Shown here piece by piece: positions 8,148 to 17,391 of a stretch of 64,000 nucleotides of DNA. Source of the DNA: Saprospiraceae bacterium (GTDB taxonomy: Bacteria > Bacteroidota > Bacteroidia > Chitinophagales > Saprospiraceae); the NCBI GenBank assembly GCA_016706365.1, contig JADJJU010000001.1, positions 266,001 through 330,000 of the forward strand, given 5' to 3'. The notes beneath the pieces were generated by a model that saw only the letters and a list, made by a program, of their open reading frames with translations, ran no database searches and was not told the origin of the DNA. Numbering within the stretch: the stretch's first letter is position 1; each line of letters opens with the position of its first letter. The translations under genes and the position numbers were made by a program.

Positions 8148-9155
8148 TTAAAAACTCTCAGGCAAAGTATTATTGATCGCAATGTATTGGTCCAGGTCAA
8201 GCAAAGATTTTCGGGGCTTTATGTTATTATTCTTTGCCGTCTCTATCGTGTGTCTTATCAGCTCCGGCTTTCCCTCCCTGAATAAATAATAAATCAGCAT
8301 ATACAATTTCACTTCCGTATTTGGATGAATATAATGCCGGTCAAAGAAATTTAAAGCATTGGTATGTTCGCCCAGTCGCAGGTAAACTACAAGTCCGAGT
8401 TCTGCCAATGCATTTACCTTATTATTGTAGTTACTCTGATAATCAGAACGCATTTTGGTAAGGCTGGATGCTTTTGAGTTTTCTTCATACAGCCCCGTCA
8501 GAAGAGATTGAATTTTTTCTATCGATTGCTCATATAAATCAGGAATGCTTATCAGCAAAAGGAATTCATCTATTAGGTGAGTAGCTTGTACTTTTCCATC
8601 ACTGGAATGCAGCATCAGTGGGATGCCTCTGTTGATCACGTCAGACTTCCCGGCAGCTTGCTCCAAAAGGTCAAGCACTGATCTGTAAAACTTAGTTTGC
8701 ACCACATTGATGGCTTCAAAAGGCTCTGCAGAAGTGAAAGTCTTGATCCTTGTTCCCCGATGTAGCAAAAAGTAAAGCTGAATTAATAATTCAGATTGTC
8801 TATCAAGGTCAGCCTCGGGGCGGTTGGTGCTGGTAAGCGCTTTGTACCAGGATTTCAGAGTTGATCGCCATGCTTTCCGTGCTTTCCGGCTAACAACAGT
8901 ATTATATCTGATATAATAACCTGATTCGGCATGTTTGATAAATTCTTTTATTTTGTGCTCCATATCAGCGATACTATCAGTGGAGCCTTGAAGTTTAGGA
9001 GGTTTGGAAGCAGGATCAGGTGCCTCTGTCATAATATCGAGCTGATACATTTCCCGTTTGGCTTTTGGGATCAGTTTATAAAATTCAACGGCCAGATAGA
9101 CGAGTTCTTTTTCACTCAGACCAGATAATTTTTCTCGAAGCTCGGGGATTTTCAT
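8148..9155 (-). CDS. Uncharacterised helical protein
   Basis: A protein of 335 residues I do not recognise. It appears almost wholly alpha-helical and cytoplasmic. The N-terminus (MKIPELREKLSGLSEKELVYLAVEFYKLIPK) looks like a small helical domain seen at the start of several Bacteroidota hypothetical proteins. A Pro-rich linker (EAPDPASKPPKLQ) follows, then repeated ~35-residue helical pairs that could form a TPR-like solenoid (for example YNNKVNALAELGLVVYLRLG). No catalytic motif seen. Convergent with the gene at 7161 and divergent from the one at 9297, so probably monocistronic. Confidence 0.6.
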   Translation of the reverse strand: MKIPELREKLSGLSEKELVYLAVEFYKLIPKAKREMYQLDIMTEAPDPASKPPKLQGSTDSIADMEHKIKEFIKHAESGYYIRYNTVVSRKARKAWRSTLKSWYKALTSTNRPEADLDRQSELLIQLYFLLHRGTRIKTFTSAEPFEAINVVQTKFYRSVLDLLEQAAGKSDVINRGIPLMLHSSDGKVQATHLIDEFLLLISIPDLYEQSIEKIQSLLTGLYEENSKASSLTKMRSDYQSNYNNKVNALAELGLVVYLRLGEHTNALNFFDRHYIHPNTEVKLYMLIYYLFREGKPELIRHTIETAKNNNIKPRKSLLDLDQYIAINNTLPESF

Positions 9156-9296
9156 AGGATCAAATATGTGATAAAAATCATGAAAAAGTCGTCCGGGCTG
9201 AAAATAGTTGATAGCCCAACCTACTTTTTATACGTAAATAATTAAATGAACAAAAATTGCTTTCAAATGAATGCAATGATCAAGTTAAATATCGAA

Positions 9297-9824
9297 ATGT
9301 CATTTAAAAAATCCTTTTTATCCATTCTGATCTGTTTTCTATTCCTGAGCGAAGGGTTTTGTCAAACTGATTTCGATGGAATAAAACCAAAACATAATGC
9401 TATAGTAATTTCCTTGATTGGAGATGGCATGTTGGGGTCTCTGACGTATGAGAGGCGATTTTTCAATTATAATTTTTTCTTCCTGACAGCAAGAGCAGGT
9501 TTCGGTATGAATGCAGATCCCGGGTTTTGCTTTCCTCCGCCTTGCCCTGACTATAAGAAACCTTTATTTGCATTGCCACTTAGATCCACCCTTAATCTTG
9601 GTTGGAAACAAATATTTCTTGAAGGGGGTGTGAGTCATACCATTTTTGGAGGCAGGGGTGTTGGGTTTGACATGACTTTTCTTGTTGCCGGTGTAAAATA
9701 CTATCCAGCCTGGTTTTCCAGAATAGCACTCGGAGTAGAAATGAATTGGGTACTGCGACAATCGGAACCAAATTTAAGGATGCTTTACTTTCCTTACGGG
9801 GCTAGTTTATTGTTGCGATTTTGA
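9297..9824 (+). CDS. Small predicted outer-membrane beta-barrel protein
   Basis: About 175 residues. MSFKKSFLSILICFLFLSEGFCQ is a clear Sec signal peptide, which is why ATG 9297 is chosen over upstream in-frame starts that would bury it. The mature part has alternating aromatic/hydrophobic strands (AIVISLIGDGMLGSLTYERRFF, NYNFFFLTARAGFGM, LRSTLNLGWKQIFLEGGVSH, TFLVAGVKYYPAWF) and ends in Leu-Leu-Arg-Phe, with the terminal aromatic usual for outer-membrane barrels. At this size it fits a six- to eight-strand barrel. No known relative recognised; function unknown. Confidence 0.6.
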   Translation: MSFKKSFLSILICFLFLSEGFCQTDFDGIKPKHNAIVISLIGDGMLGSLTYERRFFNYNFFFLTARAGFGMNADPGFCFPPPCPDYKKPLFALPLRSTLNLGWKQIFLEGGVSHTIFGGRGVGFDMTFLVAGVKYYPAWFSRIALGVEMNWVLRQSEPNLRMLYFPYGASLLLRF

Positions 9825-10337
9825 AAACCCCGAAACGACCTGCGGTTCGTAATTCGTAATTCTCTTCCGGCTGTTACCGATTACACGCTTCATCGATTTA
9901 ACGAGGCTGTTTACCGGCTGTTCAATTCTCCCACCCTCTGCTTCCCGTAGCTTCCAGCTACGGCACTCAAACACACACACAAGTACGAAGAAAGGAACTT
10001 CTAATGTCGTAGCTGAAAGCTACTCTGAGCAACATAGGAACCGGAAGTGCCCCGCCTCTCAAGAGCTTGTACGCACACCTCCAGCCCGGCGGTTCAAACA
10101 GCAACTAGCAACCAGCAATGGTTGTTAATTCGGCTGTTTCATTGGCTATTTCATTTTCAACTTTCAACTTTCAATTTTCAACTAAATAAGGCTGTTCCAA
10201 TCGTAATTCGAAATTCGTACTTCTCTCCCGGCTGTTATCGATTACACGCTTCACCGCTTTAACGTGGCTGTTAACCGGCTGTTCAATTGGCTGTTCTATT
10301 CGTATTTCGTAATTCTTAATTCGTAATTAGTAATTTA
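9825..10337. repeat. Repeat-filled spacer: heptads TCGTAAT, TTTCAAC and GGCTGTT
   Basis: No gene seen. Heptads: TCGTAAT x2 (9847-9860); AACTAGC AACCAGC around 10095; TTTCAAC TTTCAAC TTTCAAT TTTCAAC (10155-10182); then CTATTCG TATTTCG TAATTCT TAATTCG TAATTAG TAATTTA (about 10295-10337), whose last unit contains the stop codon of the decarboxylase gene. The heptamer GGCTGTT recurs six or more times. A dyad CCGTAGC/GCTACGG lies near 9945-9963. Confidence 0.8.
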
Positions 10338-11282
10338 CTCCCCCAGCACCCGCTCCCTAAAATACCCAATCGTCTTCCGCAGTCCTTCTTCCCTACTGAC
10401 TTTCGGTTCCCAGCCCAATAATTTTTTAGCTAATGTGATGTCAGGTTGTCTTTGTTTAGGATCATCCTGAGGTAATTCCTTGTAAATGATATGAGCTTTC
10501 GGATTGCCTACCAAGGCCAGAATCTCATCTGCAAATGTCTTGATCGTAATTTCAGATGGATTTCCAATGTTTACAGGATAGCAATAGTCGGACATCAGTA
10601 ATCTGTGAATTCCTTCCACGAGGTCATCCACATAACAGAAGGACCTTGTCTGTGATCCGTCACCAAATACAGGTAATCCCTCTCCCCTGAACGCCTGTGA
10701 GAAAAATGCAGGAAGTACACGTCCATCCTCAAGTCTCATACGGGGACCGTATGTATTGAAGATTCTGACAATTCTGATATCTACTTTGTGAAAAGTATGA
10801 TAAGCCATAGTGATAGCTTCCTGGAATCGCTTGGCTTCATCATATACTCCGCGTGGTCCGATTGGATTAACATTTCCCCAATAATCTTCTGTCTGAGGAT
10901 GCACCAGAGGATCTCCATATACCTCAGATGTACTGGCGATCATGAAAGTAGCGCCTTTTTCCTTTGCCAATCCCAGCAAATTATGTGTACCCAGAGATCC
11001 TACTTTCAGTGTCTGAATCGGCATTTTCAGATAATCTATTGGGCTGGCAGGTGAAGCAAAATGAAGTATATAATCCAGAGGTCCACTCACATGGACAAAC
11101 CTGCTTACATCGTGATGATAAAACTGAAATTCAGGTAAAGGGAATAAATGCTCCAGATTGCGCATATCACCTGTAATGAGATTGTCCATTGCCACCACAT
11201 CCATGCCTTCCGCGAGCATTCTTTCACACAAATGTGAACCTAAAAATCCGGCAGCTCCGGTGATGAGAACACGTTTTTTCAA
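10335..11282 (-). CDS. UDP-glucuronate decarboxylase (UDP-xylose synthase), extended SDR family
   Basis: A cytosolic enzyme of 315 residues. It oxidises and decarboxylates UDP-glucuronate to UDP-xylose, a sugar donor for surface polysaccharide or LPS. The NAD-binding Rossmann motif is TGAAGFLG (residues ~7-14). The active-site region has STSEVYG and the catalytic Tyr/Lys pair in YDEAKRF, preceded by the UXS hallmark GPRGVYDEAK. RIFNTYGPRM and RSFCYVDDLVEG are also characteristic. UXS is favoured over dTDP-glucose dehydratase because of the short loop and this GPRGVYDEAK. The stop codon lies in a TAATTNN heptad array. Confidence 0.87.
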   Translation of the reverse strand: MKKRVLITGAAGFLGSHLCERMLAEGMDVVAMDNLITGDMRNLEHLFPLPEFQFYHHDVSRFVHVSGPLDYILHFASPASPIDYLKMPIQTLKVGSLGTHNLLGLAKEKGATFMIASTSEVYGDPLVHPQTEDYWGNVNPIGPRGVYDEAKRFQEAITMAYHTFHKVDIRIVRIFNTYGPRMRLEDGRVLPAFFSQAFRGEGLPVFGDGSQTRSFCYVDDLVEGIHRLLMSDYCYPVNIGNPSEITIKTFADEILALVGNPKAHIIYKELPQDDPKQRQPDITLAKKLLGWEPKVSREEGLRKTIGYFRERVLGE

Positions 11283-11363
11283 AATGAATCGTTTTGGGTA
11301 TTACAAAATTGGCGCTAACGCCCGCCAAAGATAGGAGTAATTCACAATTTGAACCTTATTGTC

Positions 11364-11371
11364 TACTTTTG
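11364..11371 (+). promoter_or_regulatory. -7 element (TACTTTTG) almost touching a start codon
   Basis: TACTTTTG matches TAnnTTTG exactly and ends 5 bases before ATG 11376, so the predicted transcription start falls on or next to the start codon. No -33 TTTG was found at the standard distance. Confidence 0.4.
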
Positions 11372-11375
11372 CCAT

Positions 11376-12137
11376 ATGAAACAAAAAAGTCTACAACTTA
11401 TACTTTTATTCTGTGTCCTTTCTGCTTCAATTATCAATGCTCAGTCAGGCAAAGGGATCGACTACGATGCGTTCAATCTCCATTTCAGCTATGGCGGACA
11501 TTTACCCGGAGGAGATCTTAAAGATAGATTCGGTGCATTTTTTTCTATAGGTGGTGGTGCTGAATTCCTGCTGGATAAGGGAAACTGGATCCTCGGTGCA
11601 GAGTCTTATGTTCAATTCGGAGGAAACATCAAAGAATCATACATTCTGGACAATCTCTTATCCAAAGAAGGTGAAATTATTGGCAATGATGGGACTTTCG
11701 CCAGTGTGGTTTTTCGACAAAGAGGGATGTATACGGGTTTAGTTTTAGGGAAACTATTTCCAATCAGTTCCGCCAATAGAAAAAGTGGAATCAGACTGAC
11801 TGTAGGTGGTGGGTATTGGTGGCATAAAATCCGGATTCAGGATGATTACGAATCCGCCTCTCAATTATTTGGTGATTATAAAAAAGGATATGACAGACTT
11901 ACCGGAGGAATTGCTATACAGGAATTCATCGGGTATCAGCATCTGGATAAAAACCGCAAATTGAATTTCATCGCTGGTTTTGAATTTGGACAAGGATTTA
12001 CCAAAAGTATCAGAGAGTGGAACTTTGACACCATGTCCGCACCAACGAAGAGCCGCCTGGATATTTCTATTGGAATCAGAATTACGTGGATTCTCCCATT
12101 CTATATAGGTATGCCTTCAGAAGATATTTATTATTAA
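11376..12137 (+). CDS. Secreted/outer-membrane beta-barrel-like protein, function unknown
   Basis: About 253 residues. The start is set at ATG 11376 because it gives a clean signal peptide (MKQKSLQLILLFCVLSASIINAQ); an in-frame TTG upstream adds 9 residues that overlap a promoter element. The mature chain is rich in Gly and aromatic residues with amphipathic strands (FSYGGHLPGGDL, FGAFFSIGGGAEFLLDKGNWILGAESYVQFGG, RLTVGGGYWWHKIRI, LDISIGIRITWILPFYIG), as in Bacteroidota outer-membrane barrels that often associate with lipopolysaccharide or gliding genes. No specific family recognised. The stop TAA overlaps the first unit of a heptad array. Confidence 0.65.
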   Translation: MKQKSLQLILLFCVLSASIINAQSGKGIDYDAFNLHFSYGGHLPGGDLKDRFGAFFSIGGGAEFLLDKGNWILGAESYVQFGGNIKESYILDNLLSKEGEIIGNDGTFASVVFRQRGMYTGLVLGKLFPISSANRKSGIRLTVGGGYWWHKIRIQDDYESASQLFGDYKKGYDRLTGGIAIQEFIGYQHLDKNRKLNFIAGFEFGQGFTKSIREWNFDTMSAPTKSRLDISIGIRITWILPFYIGMPSEDIYY

Positions 12138-12269
12138 GGCGTAAGGAATAAGGCATAAGGCGTAAGTAGTAAGTAGTAAGTAAAGTAAAAGTAATAGTGA
12201 AGTAGTAAGTTGAATGTTGAATAGTAAGATGAAAGTTGAAAAATGTAAGTTGAATATGGTTATTTGTTA
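12136..12269. repeat. Heptad array AAGGCGT to GTTGAAA, starting in a stop codon
   Basis: AAGGCGT AAGGAAT AAGGCAT AAGGCGT AAGTAGT AAGTAGT AAGTAAA, a short irregular stretch, then AAGTAGT AAGTTGA ATGTTGA ATAGTAA GATGAAA GTTGAAA AATGTAA GTTGAAT ATGGTTA. The first unit overlaps the TAA of the upstream gene. Confidence 0.85.
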
Positions 12270-12357
12270 GTTTGATTCACACTCAGCCTCAAAACACCGG
12301 CTGGGAGAAGCTTGAAGCAGATGCTAGCAGCCAATAGGTCACACACCGGCTGTTCAC

Positions 12358-12486
12358 CTTGCAGCTTGCAGCTTGTAGCTTGAAGCTTTTTCACCGACTA
12401 CTCGCCAATAGCTAATCGCCAAAAGCCAACAGCATCTTTCCTTGCTGCCCAATCGTAATTCGTAATTCGTAATTCGTAATTCATTA
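12358..12486. repeat. Three consecutive heptad arrays ending at the kdtA start codon
   Basis: CTTGCAG CTTGCAG CTTGTAG CTTGAAG (12358-12385); GCCAATA GCTAATC GCCAAAA GCCAACA (12404-12431); TCGTAAT x4 (12453-12480) then TCATTA and the ATG of kdtA at 12487. Three different unit sequences share the same unit length. Confidence 0.88.
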
Positions 12487-13734
12487 ATGCATTTCATTTC
12501 TTCCAAAATATACGACGGGATCATTCATTGTATGACATTCGGAATCAGACTTTATGGTTTTCGCAATAAAAAAGCTGCGCTATGGATTCATGATAGAAAG
12601 GTGCTGAAAAATACGATGTTTGCTCAGCTGAGAGATTTATCTCCTGAAAAACCGGTTATTTGGTTTCATTGCGCTTCCTTAGGTGAATTTGAAATGGCAA
12701 AGCCAATCATAGATGAGATTCGTGAAAACAGATCATATTCTGATTCTATTGTTGTTACTTTTTTCTCGCCTTCCGGATACAGGAATGCCCTTAAATATGA
12801 CAAAGTAGATGTCTATGCTTATTTATATCCTGATACCTCAACAAATGCAAAAAATTGGATAATATCATTACGACCTGATACAGTGGTATGGATCAAATAT
12901 GAATACTGGGCCCAACATTTATTGGAAGCGAAAAAATCAGGCGCCCGTTTGATTCTGGCAAATGCACATTTCTCTGAAAAGAAGATATATTTCAGATTTT
13001 TAAAACCCTGGTACATACCCATTTTAAAATCCTTTGAAAAAATTTTCACCCTGGACATTGCTTCGTCAATTGTTTTGAAAAATCATGGTCTGGAAAATTC
13101 TCGGGTTAGTGGAGATACCCGTATCGACAGAGTCCTGGATAATGCCGGATCAAATTTTGAGGATCAGCGCATTATTCAATTTGCAGCGAAAAGACAAACC
13201 ATCGTATTGGGATCTGTCTGGCCAGAAGATATGGAGATAATCAGTGCGGCTATACCTTTGCTTTTGGAAAAATATAATTTCATCATTGCACCTCATGAGA
13301 TTTCTGAACATCACGTTGCATCACTCATCGCATCTCTGTCCACTACTGCATGCAGATATTCTAAATTAGAACCTGATACTAATACGGCTGATTTTCGAAT
13401 TATGATCATTGATAATGTCGGTATGTTGTCAAAAATATATAGAGTGGGAGTTATGGCTTATGTAGGAGGGGCTTTTGGAAAAGGGCTGCATAATATTCTG
13501 GAACCTCTTGCTTATGGCATTCCTGTAATATTTGGACCAAAAATTTCATCAAGAACCGAGGCAATGGATTCAATCATTGCTGGTTTTGGAAAATCAGTGA
13601 GGAATTCTGATGATTTTATTACGGCTGTAGAAAGCTTTAATAAAAACATAGAGCTAAAAACCCGAATTTTAACATATTTGCAGGCAAATAAAGGGGCAAG
13701 TTCCTCCATAATTCAATATATTTTTAATCAATGA
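12487..13734 (+). CDS. kdtA: 3-deoxy-D-manno-octulosonic acid (Kdo) transferase
   Basis: A glycosyltransferase of 415 residues that adds Kdo from CMP-Kdo to lipid IVA at the inner face of the cytoplasmic membrane, the first step of LPS inner core assembly. An amphipathic N-terminal helix is followed by the family's hallmark WFHCASLGEFEMAKP, which holds the catalytic Glu. Mid-region motifs: TVVWIKYEYW, ARLILANAHFSE; C-terminal half: VLGSVWPEDMEII, GVMAYVGGAFGKGLHNILEPLAYGIPVIFGP. ATG 12487 directly follows four TCGTAAT heptads, leaving no room for a conventional leader element. Overlaps rfaE1 by four bases (ATGA), so they are translationally coupled. Confidence 0.92.
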   Translation: MHFISSKIYDGIIHCMTFGIRLYGFRNKKAALWIHDRKVLKNTMFAQLRDLSPEKPVIWFHCASLGEFEMAKPIIDEIRENRSYSDSIVVTFFSPSGYRNALKYDKVDVYAYLYPDTSTNAKNWIISLRPDTVVWIKYEYWAQHLLEAKKSGARLILANAHFSEKKIYFRFLKPWYIPILKSFEKIFTLDIASSIVLKNHGLENSRVSGDTRIDRVLDNAGSNFEDQRIIQFAAKRQTIVLGSVWPEDMEIISAAIPLLLEKYNFIIAPHEISEHHVASLIASLSTTACRYSKLEPDTNTADFRIMIIDNVGMLSKIYRVGVMAYVGGAFGKGLHNILEPLAYGIPVIFGPKISSRTEAMDSIIAGFGKSVRNSDDFITAVESFNKNIELKTRILTYLQANKGASSSIIQYIFNQ

Positions 13735-14723
13735 CTCCAGTTAGCAGAAACTTATGGACAAGATCATTACTGGATCGATTCAAGAATCTCCATGTATTAA
13801 TCATAGGAGACATAATGATTGACAGATATTTATATGGCCATGTGGAGCGGATCAGCCCGGAAGCCCCGGTGCCTGTCCTGCAATACGATCATGAAGAATG
13901 CAGACCCGGCGGAGCGGCTAATGTAGCACTGAATGTGCAGGCCCTGGGAGCCCGAGCTTCGGTGATAGCTGCTATGGGAACAGGTTTCTATAGCAAAATG
14001 ATGAAGGATATATTTGACACCAATTCCTTAAAGTCTGACTATTTACTTTCTGAACCGGGCAGAATGACAACAGTAAAAACAAGATTGTCTGCAGGTGGTC
14101 ATCAGTTGATGCGTATAGATCGGGAACAGACTGATTATATAACTAATGAAACCAAAAGCCAAATCATGTTTCATGTGGGGGAGATCCTGGCAGGAGATCC
14201 GCCGGCTGTTGTAATTTTACAAGATTATGACAAAGGAGTTTTATCTCCTGAATTGATACAATATGTAATAAAAATCAGTCGGGAAAATGGAGTACCTGTA
14301 TGTGTAGATCCCAAGAATAAACACTTCTTTGATTTCAAAGGCGCGAGCTTATTCAAACCCAACCTAAAAGAACTTTCACAGGCACTTAGTAAAATAATTA
14401 CAAAATCTTACCAACCAATTTCTGATGCTGTTGGTATTATGGATCAGAAGTTAGAGGCAGAGAATTATCTGATAACTCTTTCTGAAGCCGGCATATATTA
14501 TAAGTCTAAAGAGACCGAAGGTATTGCACCGATTGATCGGCCGGTAGCTGTTGCTGATGTGAGTGGAGCAGGAGATACAGTGATAAGTGTAGCAGCATTA
14601 TGTACCGCTATAGGTATCCCTCTTAATGAAAGTGCTCAGCTTTGCAATGTAGCAGCTACTCAGGTATGTGAAAAACCGGGTGTGGCTTGCGTTGACATAA
14701 ACACTTTATTACAAAGAGATTAG
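13731..14723 (+). CDS. rfaE1: D-glycero-beta-D-manno-heptose-7-phosphate kinase (RfaE domain I)
   Basis: A PfkB/ribokinase-family sugar kinase of 330 residues. It phosphorylates heptose 7-phosphate at C1 on the way to ADP-heptose for the LPS core. Motifs: GDIMIDRYLYGHVERISPEAPVPV near the N-terminus, RPGGAANVALNVQALGA, LQDYDKGVLS, and the catalytic DVSGAGDTVIS near the C-terminus. It lacks the cytidylyltransferase half found in E. coli HldE, so the adenylyltransferase must be encoded elsewhere. Overlaps kdtA by four bases; the two form an LPS core operon. Confidence 0.9.
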   Translation: MTPVSRNLWTRSLLDRFKNLHVLIIGDIMIDRYLYGHVERISPEAPVPVLQYDHEECRPGGAANVALNVQALGARASVIAAMGTGFYSKMMKDIFDTNSLKSDYLLSEPGRMTTVKTRLSAGGHQLMRIDREQTDYITNETKSQIMFHVGEILAGDPPAVVILQDYDKGVLSPELIQYVIKISRENGVPVCVDPKNKHFFDFKGASLFKPNLKELSQALSKIITKSYQPISDAVGIMDQKLEAENYLITLSEAGIYYKSKETEGIAPIDRPVAVADVSGAGDTVISVAALCTAIGIPLNESAQLCNVAATQVCEKPGVACVDINTLLQRD

Positions 14724-14775
14724 ACAATTTTAGGAAAAAATAACAAGGCAGAATTCAATATTTTTGAACTGCCTG

Positions 14776-14808
14776 TTTGCTCAAATGACAAATTTTTTAC
14801 TAACTTCG
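14776..14808 (+). promoter_or_regulatory. Bacteroidota-type promoter: TTTG, 21-base spacer, TAACTTCG
   Basis: TTTG at 14776-14779 and TAACTTCG at 14801-14808 match the -33/-7 pattern (one mismatch in the -7). The predicted start gives a leader of about 35 bases before ATG 14850. Confidence 0.6.
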
Positions 14809-14849
14809 TCTCTCTATTCAAAATCTTATTTTTAAAAAACAAGCGTGGT

Positions 14850-17228
14850 ATGAAAAAAAATTACTCAATTTTATTGACCATGATGCTCTGTTTCTTGGGT
14901 GTCATGCAATCTTTCGGACAAGCAAAATATCATGTACTGGTAAATTCACCTGTTGCAGGTGAAATCCCGGTAGTAGGTGTTGCAGCAGGATGGGGTACAC
15001 AAGTATCTCCGGATGCTCCCTTAACTGCAGATGCAGTTCTTGCTAATGATGGCTCAGCTGCTCCGACTCTTGGATGCCAGTATTCTGGAGATGGTGCCTA
15101 TACGGGCAAAATAGTAGTTATAAGAAGAGGTACTTGTGGATTTGTTGTTAAGGCGAAACTTGCACAAGATGCAGGTGCAGTGGCAGTATTCATAGTAAAT
15201 ACCATTGATGGTGTTCCGGCTGATATGCCAATTGTGACCGCAGCCCCTCCAACTCCCGGAACTTCTGAAGTTAATATTCCGGTAGTAATGCTTCCTTACA
15301 CAGAAGGTGAAGCTTTAATAGCTGGTCTTGGAGTTGCTACTGTAAATGTATCTTTAGTTCGCGAGCCAATTGATCCGGGTAATATCACCCTGATATGGGG
15401 AGGTCCTGGAATACCAACCTCAGAATTTGACGGAGGATTTAATGACTGGACAGCAGTTGGTGTTTCTTGTAGCCCGGCTTTAAATGGTGATCCTGTTGAT
15501 GGTGCAAATGCAGCATGGCAATGGGCGGAATATCCAAGATCAATCGGAGGATATGCAGGACCAAGAGGAACTATCCACTCGCTTTCTGCTTATAATGGCG
15601 CCGTACTTTTTGACTCTGATTATATTGATAACCTTGGTACGCAAGGCGCTTTCGGCGTTGGCCCCTGCCCTTCAGCTCACAGAGCAGAGCTCATTTCTCC
15701 TGTTATTGACTTAACCGGACAAACTAGCGTAGCTGTACGATTTAATCAATACTACAGAAGATTTGGAGGTCCTGGAAGTGCACAAGGTACTCCTGGTACT
15801 TTTATTGAAGTTACTACTGATGGAGGAGCTACATGGACTCCTTTTACATTAAACGCAAACATTGCAGTAAATGCTTTCTCACCGATCAACGATGTTCAAC
15901 TTGTAGATATTTCTACTGTTGCTGCTAATCAACCTGCAGTACAGTTCAAATTTGTATTTGATGGCGATTATTACATGTGGCAGATTGATGACGTTTATCT
16001 TGTTGCTCTTCCGGAGAATAGCATTGGTATCAACAGAGCTATGTACCCAATAGTATCAAGATATACTCCTGCTGCTTTTATTGGTTCTGAACAATCATGG
16101 CCTTTCTCTGCGGCAATCAGAAACTTTGGTGGGAATACCATTGAAGATGCTATATTGAGAGTTGAAGTTGTTCATGTGACTGGTGGAAATGCAATTGTGC
16201 ATGAAGACAATCTAGCTGTAGATCCTTTTGCGCCATCCGCAGATGATTTCGTAGTACAATTCCCTGATCCATTCCTGCCTGCAGGTTTAACTCCCGGTGA
16301 ATACAGAATCAGTTATTCAATATTACAGGAAGGAGTCGAGGATTTCGATCCAAGCAATAATACTCTGAATTTCACATTCTTTGTAACTGACAATGACTAC
16401 TGGCAGTCAGGTGAGCCAAGAACTACACTTTTGGTGGGCGGCTTAACTTCTGAAACTTGGGGTTATGGTGCACTATTTGAAACCTCTGCTGATACTCAGG
16501 AGGATTATAAAATTACATCAGCTGAAGTATTTGCTGCTGCTCAGACTGGAGGAGCTCCTGCAGTTGAAGGTGTAGAATTAGTGTTCTATATGTTAAAACT
16601 CATAGGAGATGGCCCAATTGCCGGTTCTTTATTAGGTGACGGTGAAACAAATGATTTTGCTGGATTTGGCTCTCATATTATGACAGCTACAGACAACAAT
16701 ACAATAATTGAACTTGCAGTGTTAGATGATGCCGATGAGGAAATGATTCTTGAAAATGGTACAAATTACTATGGAATGGTATTTGTTCCTGCTAACCTGA
16801 GAATCGGATCTGATAACCAGGCAGTTAACTATCCTGTCACATTGGAAACTACAAGCGTATTATTGTTTTCCAGAATTTATTTCAATGGAGGTTTTTCTTC
16901 TACATTTAGAAACACCACTCCATATGTAAAATTGAATCTGGCACTCGTAGTATCTACAGATAACAATCCGCTTCCTGAAACCGCAATGACAGTTTATCCA
17001 AACCCAGCAAATGACTATATTTTAGTTGATCTTGATATGGATAAAATGACAAAAGTGACTATTACCCTGGCTGATATCAATGGCCGTGTAATTAAGTATG
17101 ACAATTTCCAAAATGTAACTACTATGCAACACAGATTTGATACAAGCAATCTGACTGCAGGTACATACCTTGTAAGAGTAGCTTCACCTGAAGGAACTTC
17201 TACTAAGAAATTGGTTGTGACAAAATAA
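14850..17228 (+). CDS. T9SS-secreted protein with protease-associated (PA) domain
   Basis: A protein of 792 residues. Signal peptide 1-23 (MKKNYSILLTMMLCFLGVMQSFGQ region). Residues ~55-165 are a PA domain (YTGKIVVIRRGTCGFVVKAKLAQDAGAVAVFIVN), a module often found in surface peptidases, but no protease active site is visible. From ~175 on it repeats the whole plan of the next gene: IWGGP...FDGGFNDWTAVGV, a jelly-roll-like segment with FDGDYYMWQIDDVYLV, a later domain, and a type A T9SS sorting domain (MTVYPNPANDYILVDL ... AGTYLVRVASPEG ... KKLVVTK). Likely a surface adhesin or binding protein; the ligand is unknown. Own promoter and terminator. Confidence 0.82.
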   Translation: MKKNYSILLTMMLCFLGVMQSFGQAKYHVLVNSPVAGEIPVVGVAAGWGTQVSPDAPLTADAVLANDGSAAPTLGCQYSGDGAYTGKIVVIRRGTCGFVVKAKLAQDAGAVAVFIVNTIDGVPADMPIVTAAPPTPGTSEVNIPVVMLPYTEGEALIAGLGVATVNVSLVREPIDPGNITLIWGGPGIPTSEFDGGFNDWTAVGVSCSPALNGDPVDGANAAWQWAEYPRSIGGYAGPRGTIHSLSAYNGAVLFDSDYIDNLGTQGAFGVGPCPSAHRAELISPVIDLTGQTSVAVRFNQYYRRFGGPGSAQGTPGTFIEVTTDGGATWTPFTLNANIAVNAFSPINDVQLVDISTVAANQPAVQFKFVFDGDYYMWQIDDVYLVALPENSIGINRAMYPIVSRYTPAAFIGSEQSWPFSAAIRNFGGNTIEDAILRVEVVHVTGGNAIVHEDNLAVDPFAPSADDFVVQFPDPFLPAGLTPGEYRISYSILQEGVEDFDPSNNTLNFTFFVTDNDYWQSGEPRTTLLVGGLTSETWGYGALFETSADTQEDYKITSAEVFAAAQTGGAPAVEGVELVFYMLKLIGDGPIAGSLLGDGETNDFAGFGSHIMTATDNNTIIELAVLDDADEEMILENGTNYYGMVFVPANLRIGSDNQAVNYPVTLETTSVLLFSRIYFNGGFSSTFRNTTPYVKLNLALVVSTDNNPLPETAMTVYPNPANDYILVDLDMDKMTKVTITLADINGRVIKYDNFQNVTTMQHRFDTSNLTAGTYLVRVASPEGTSTKKLVVTK

Positions 17229-17258
17229 TTTTATGATCTGAGTAGTTATACTCATATC

Positions 17259-17297
17259 GAAAAGCCCTTGAGGATCTTGCGATCTCAGGGGCTTTTC
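17259..17297 (+). terminator. Strong hairpin after the PA-domain T9SS gene
   Basis: GAAAAGCCCTTGAGGAT and ATCTCAGGGGCTTTTC pair almost perfectly around a 6-base loop. The downstream T content comes mainly from the stem itself. Confidence 0.7.
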
Positions 17298-17391
17298 AAT
17301 TACGTAAATCTTATATGACCCAAAACTGACAACGCGATCCACTTAAATATTTATTTTTAACTTTTATTTTTTTACACCATAGCGATTTTTT

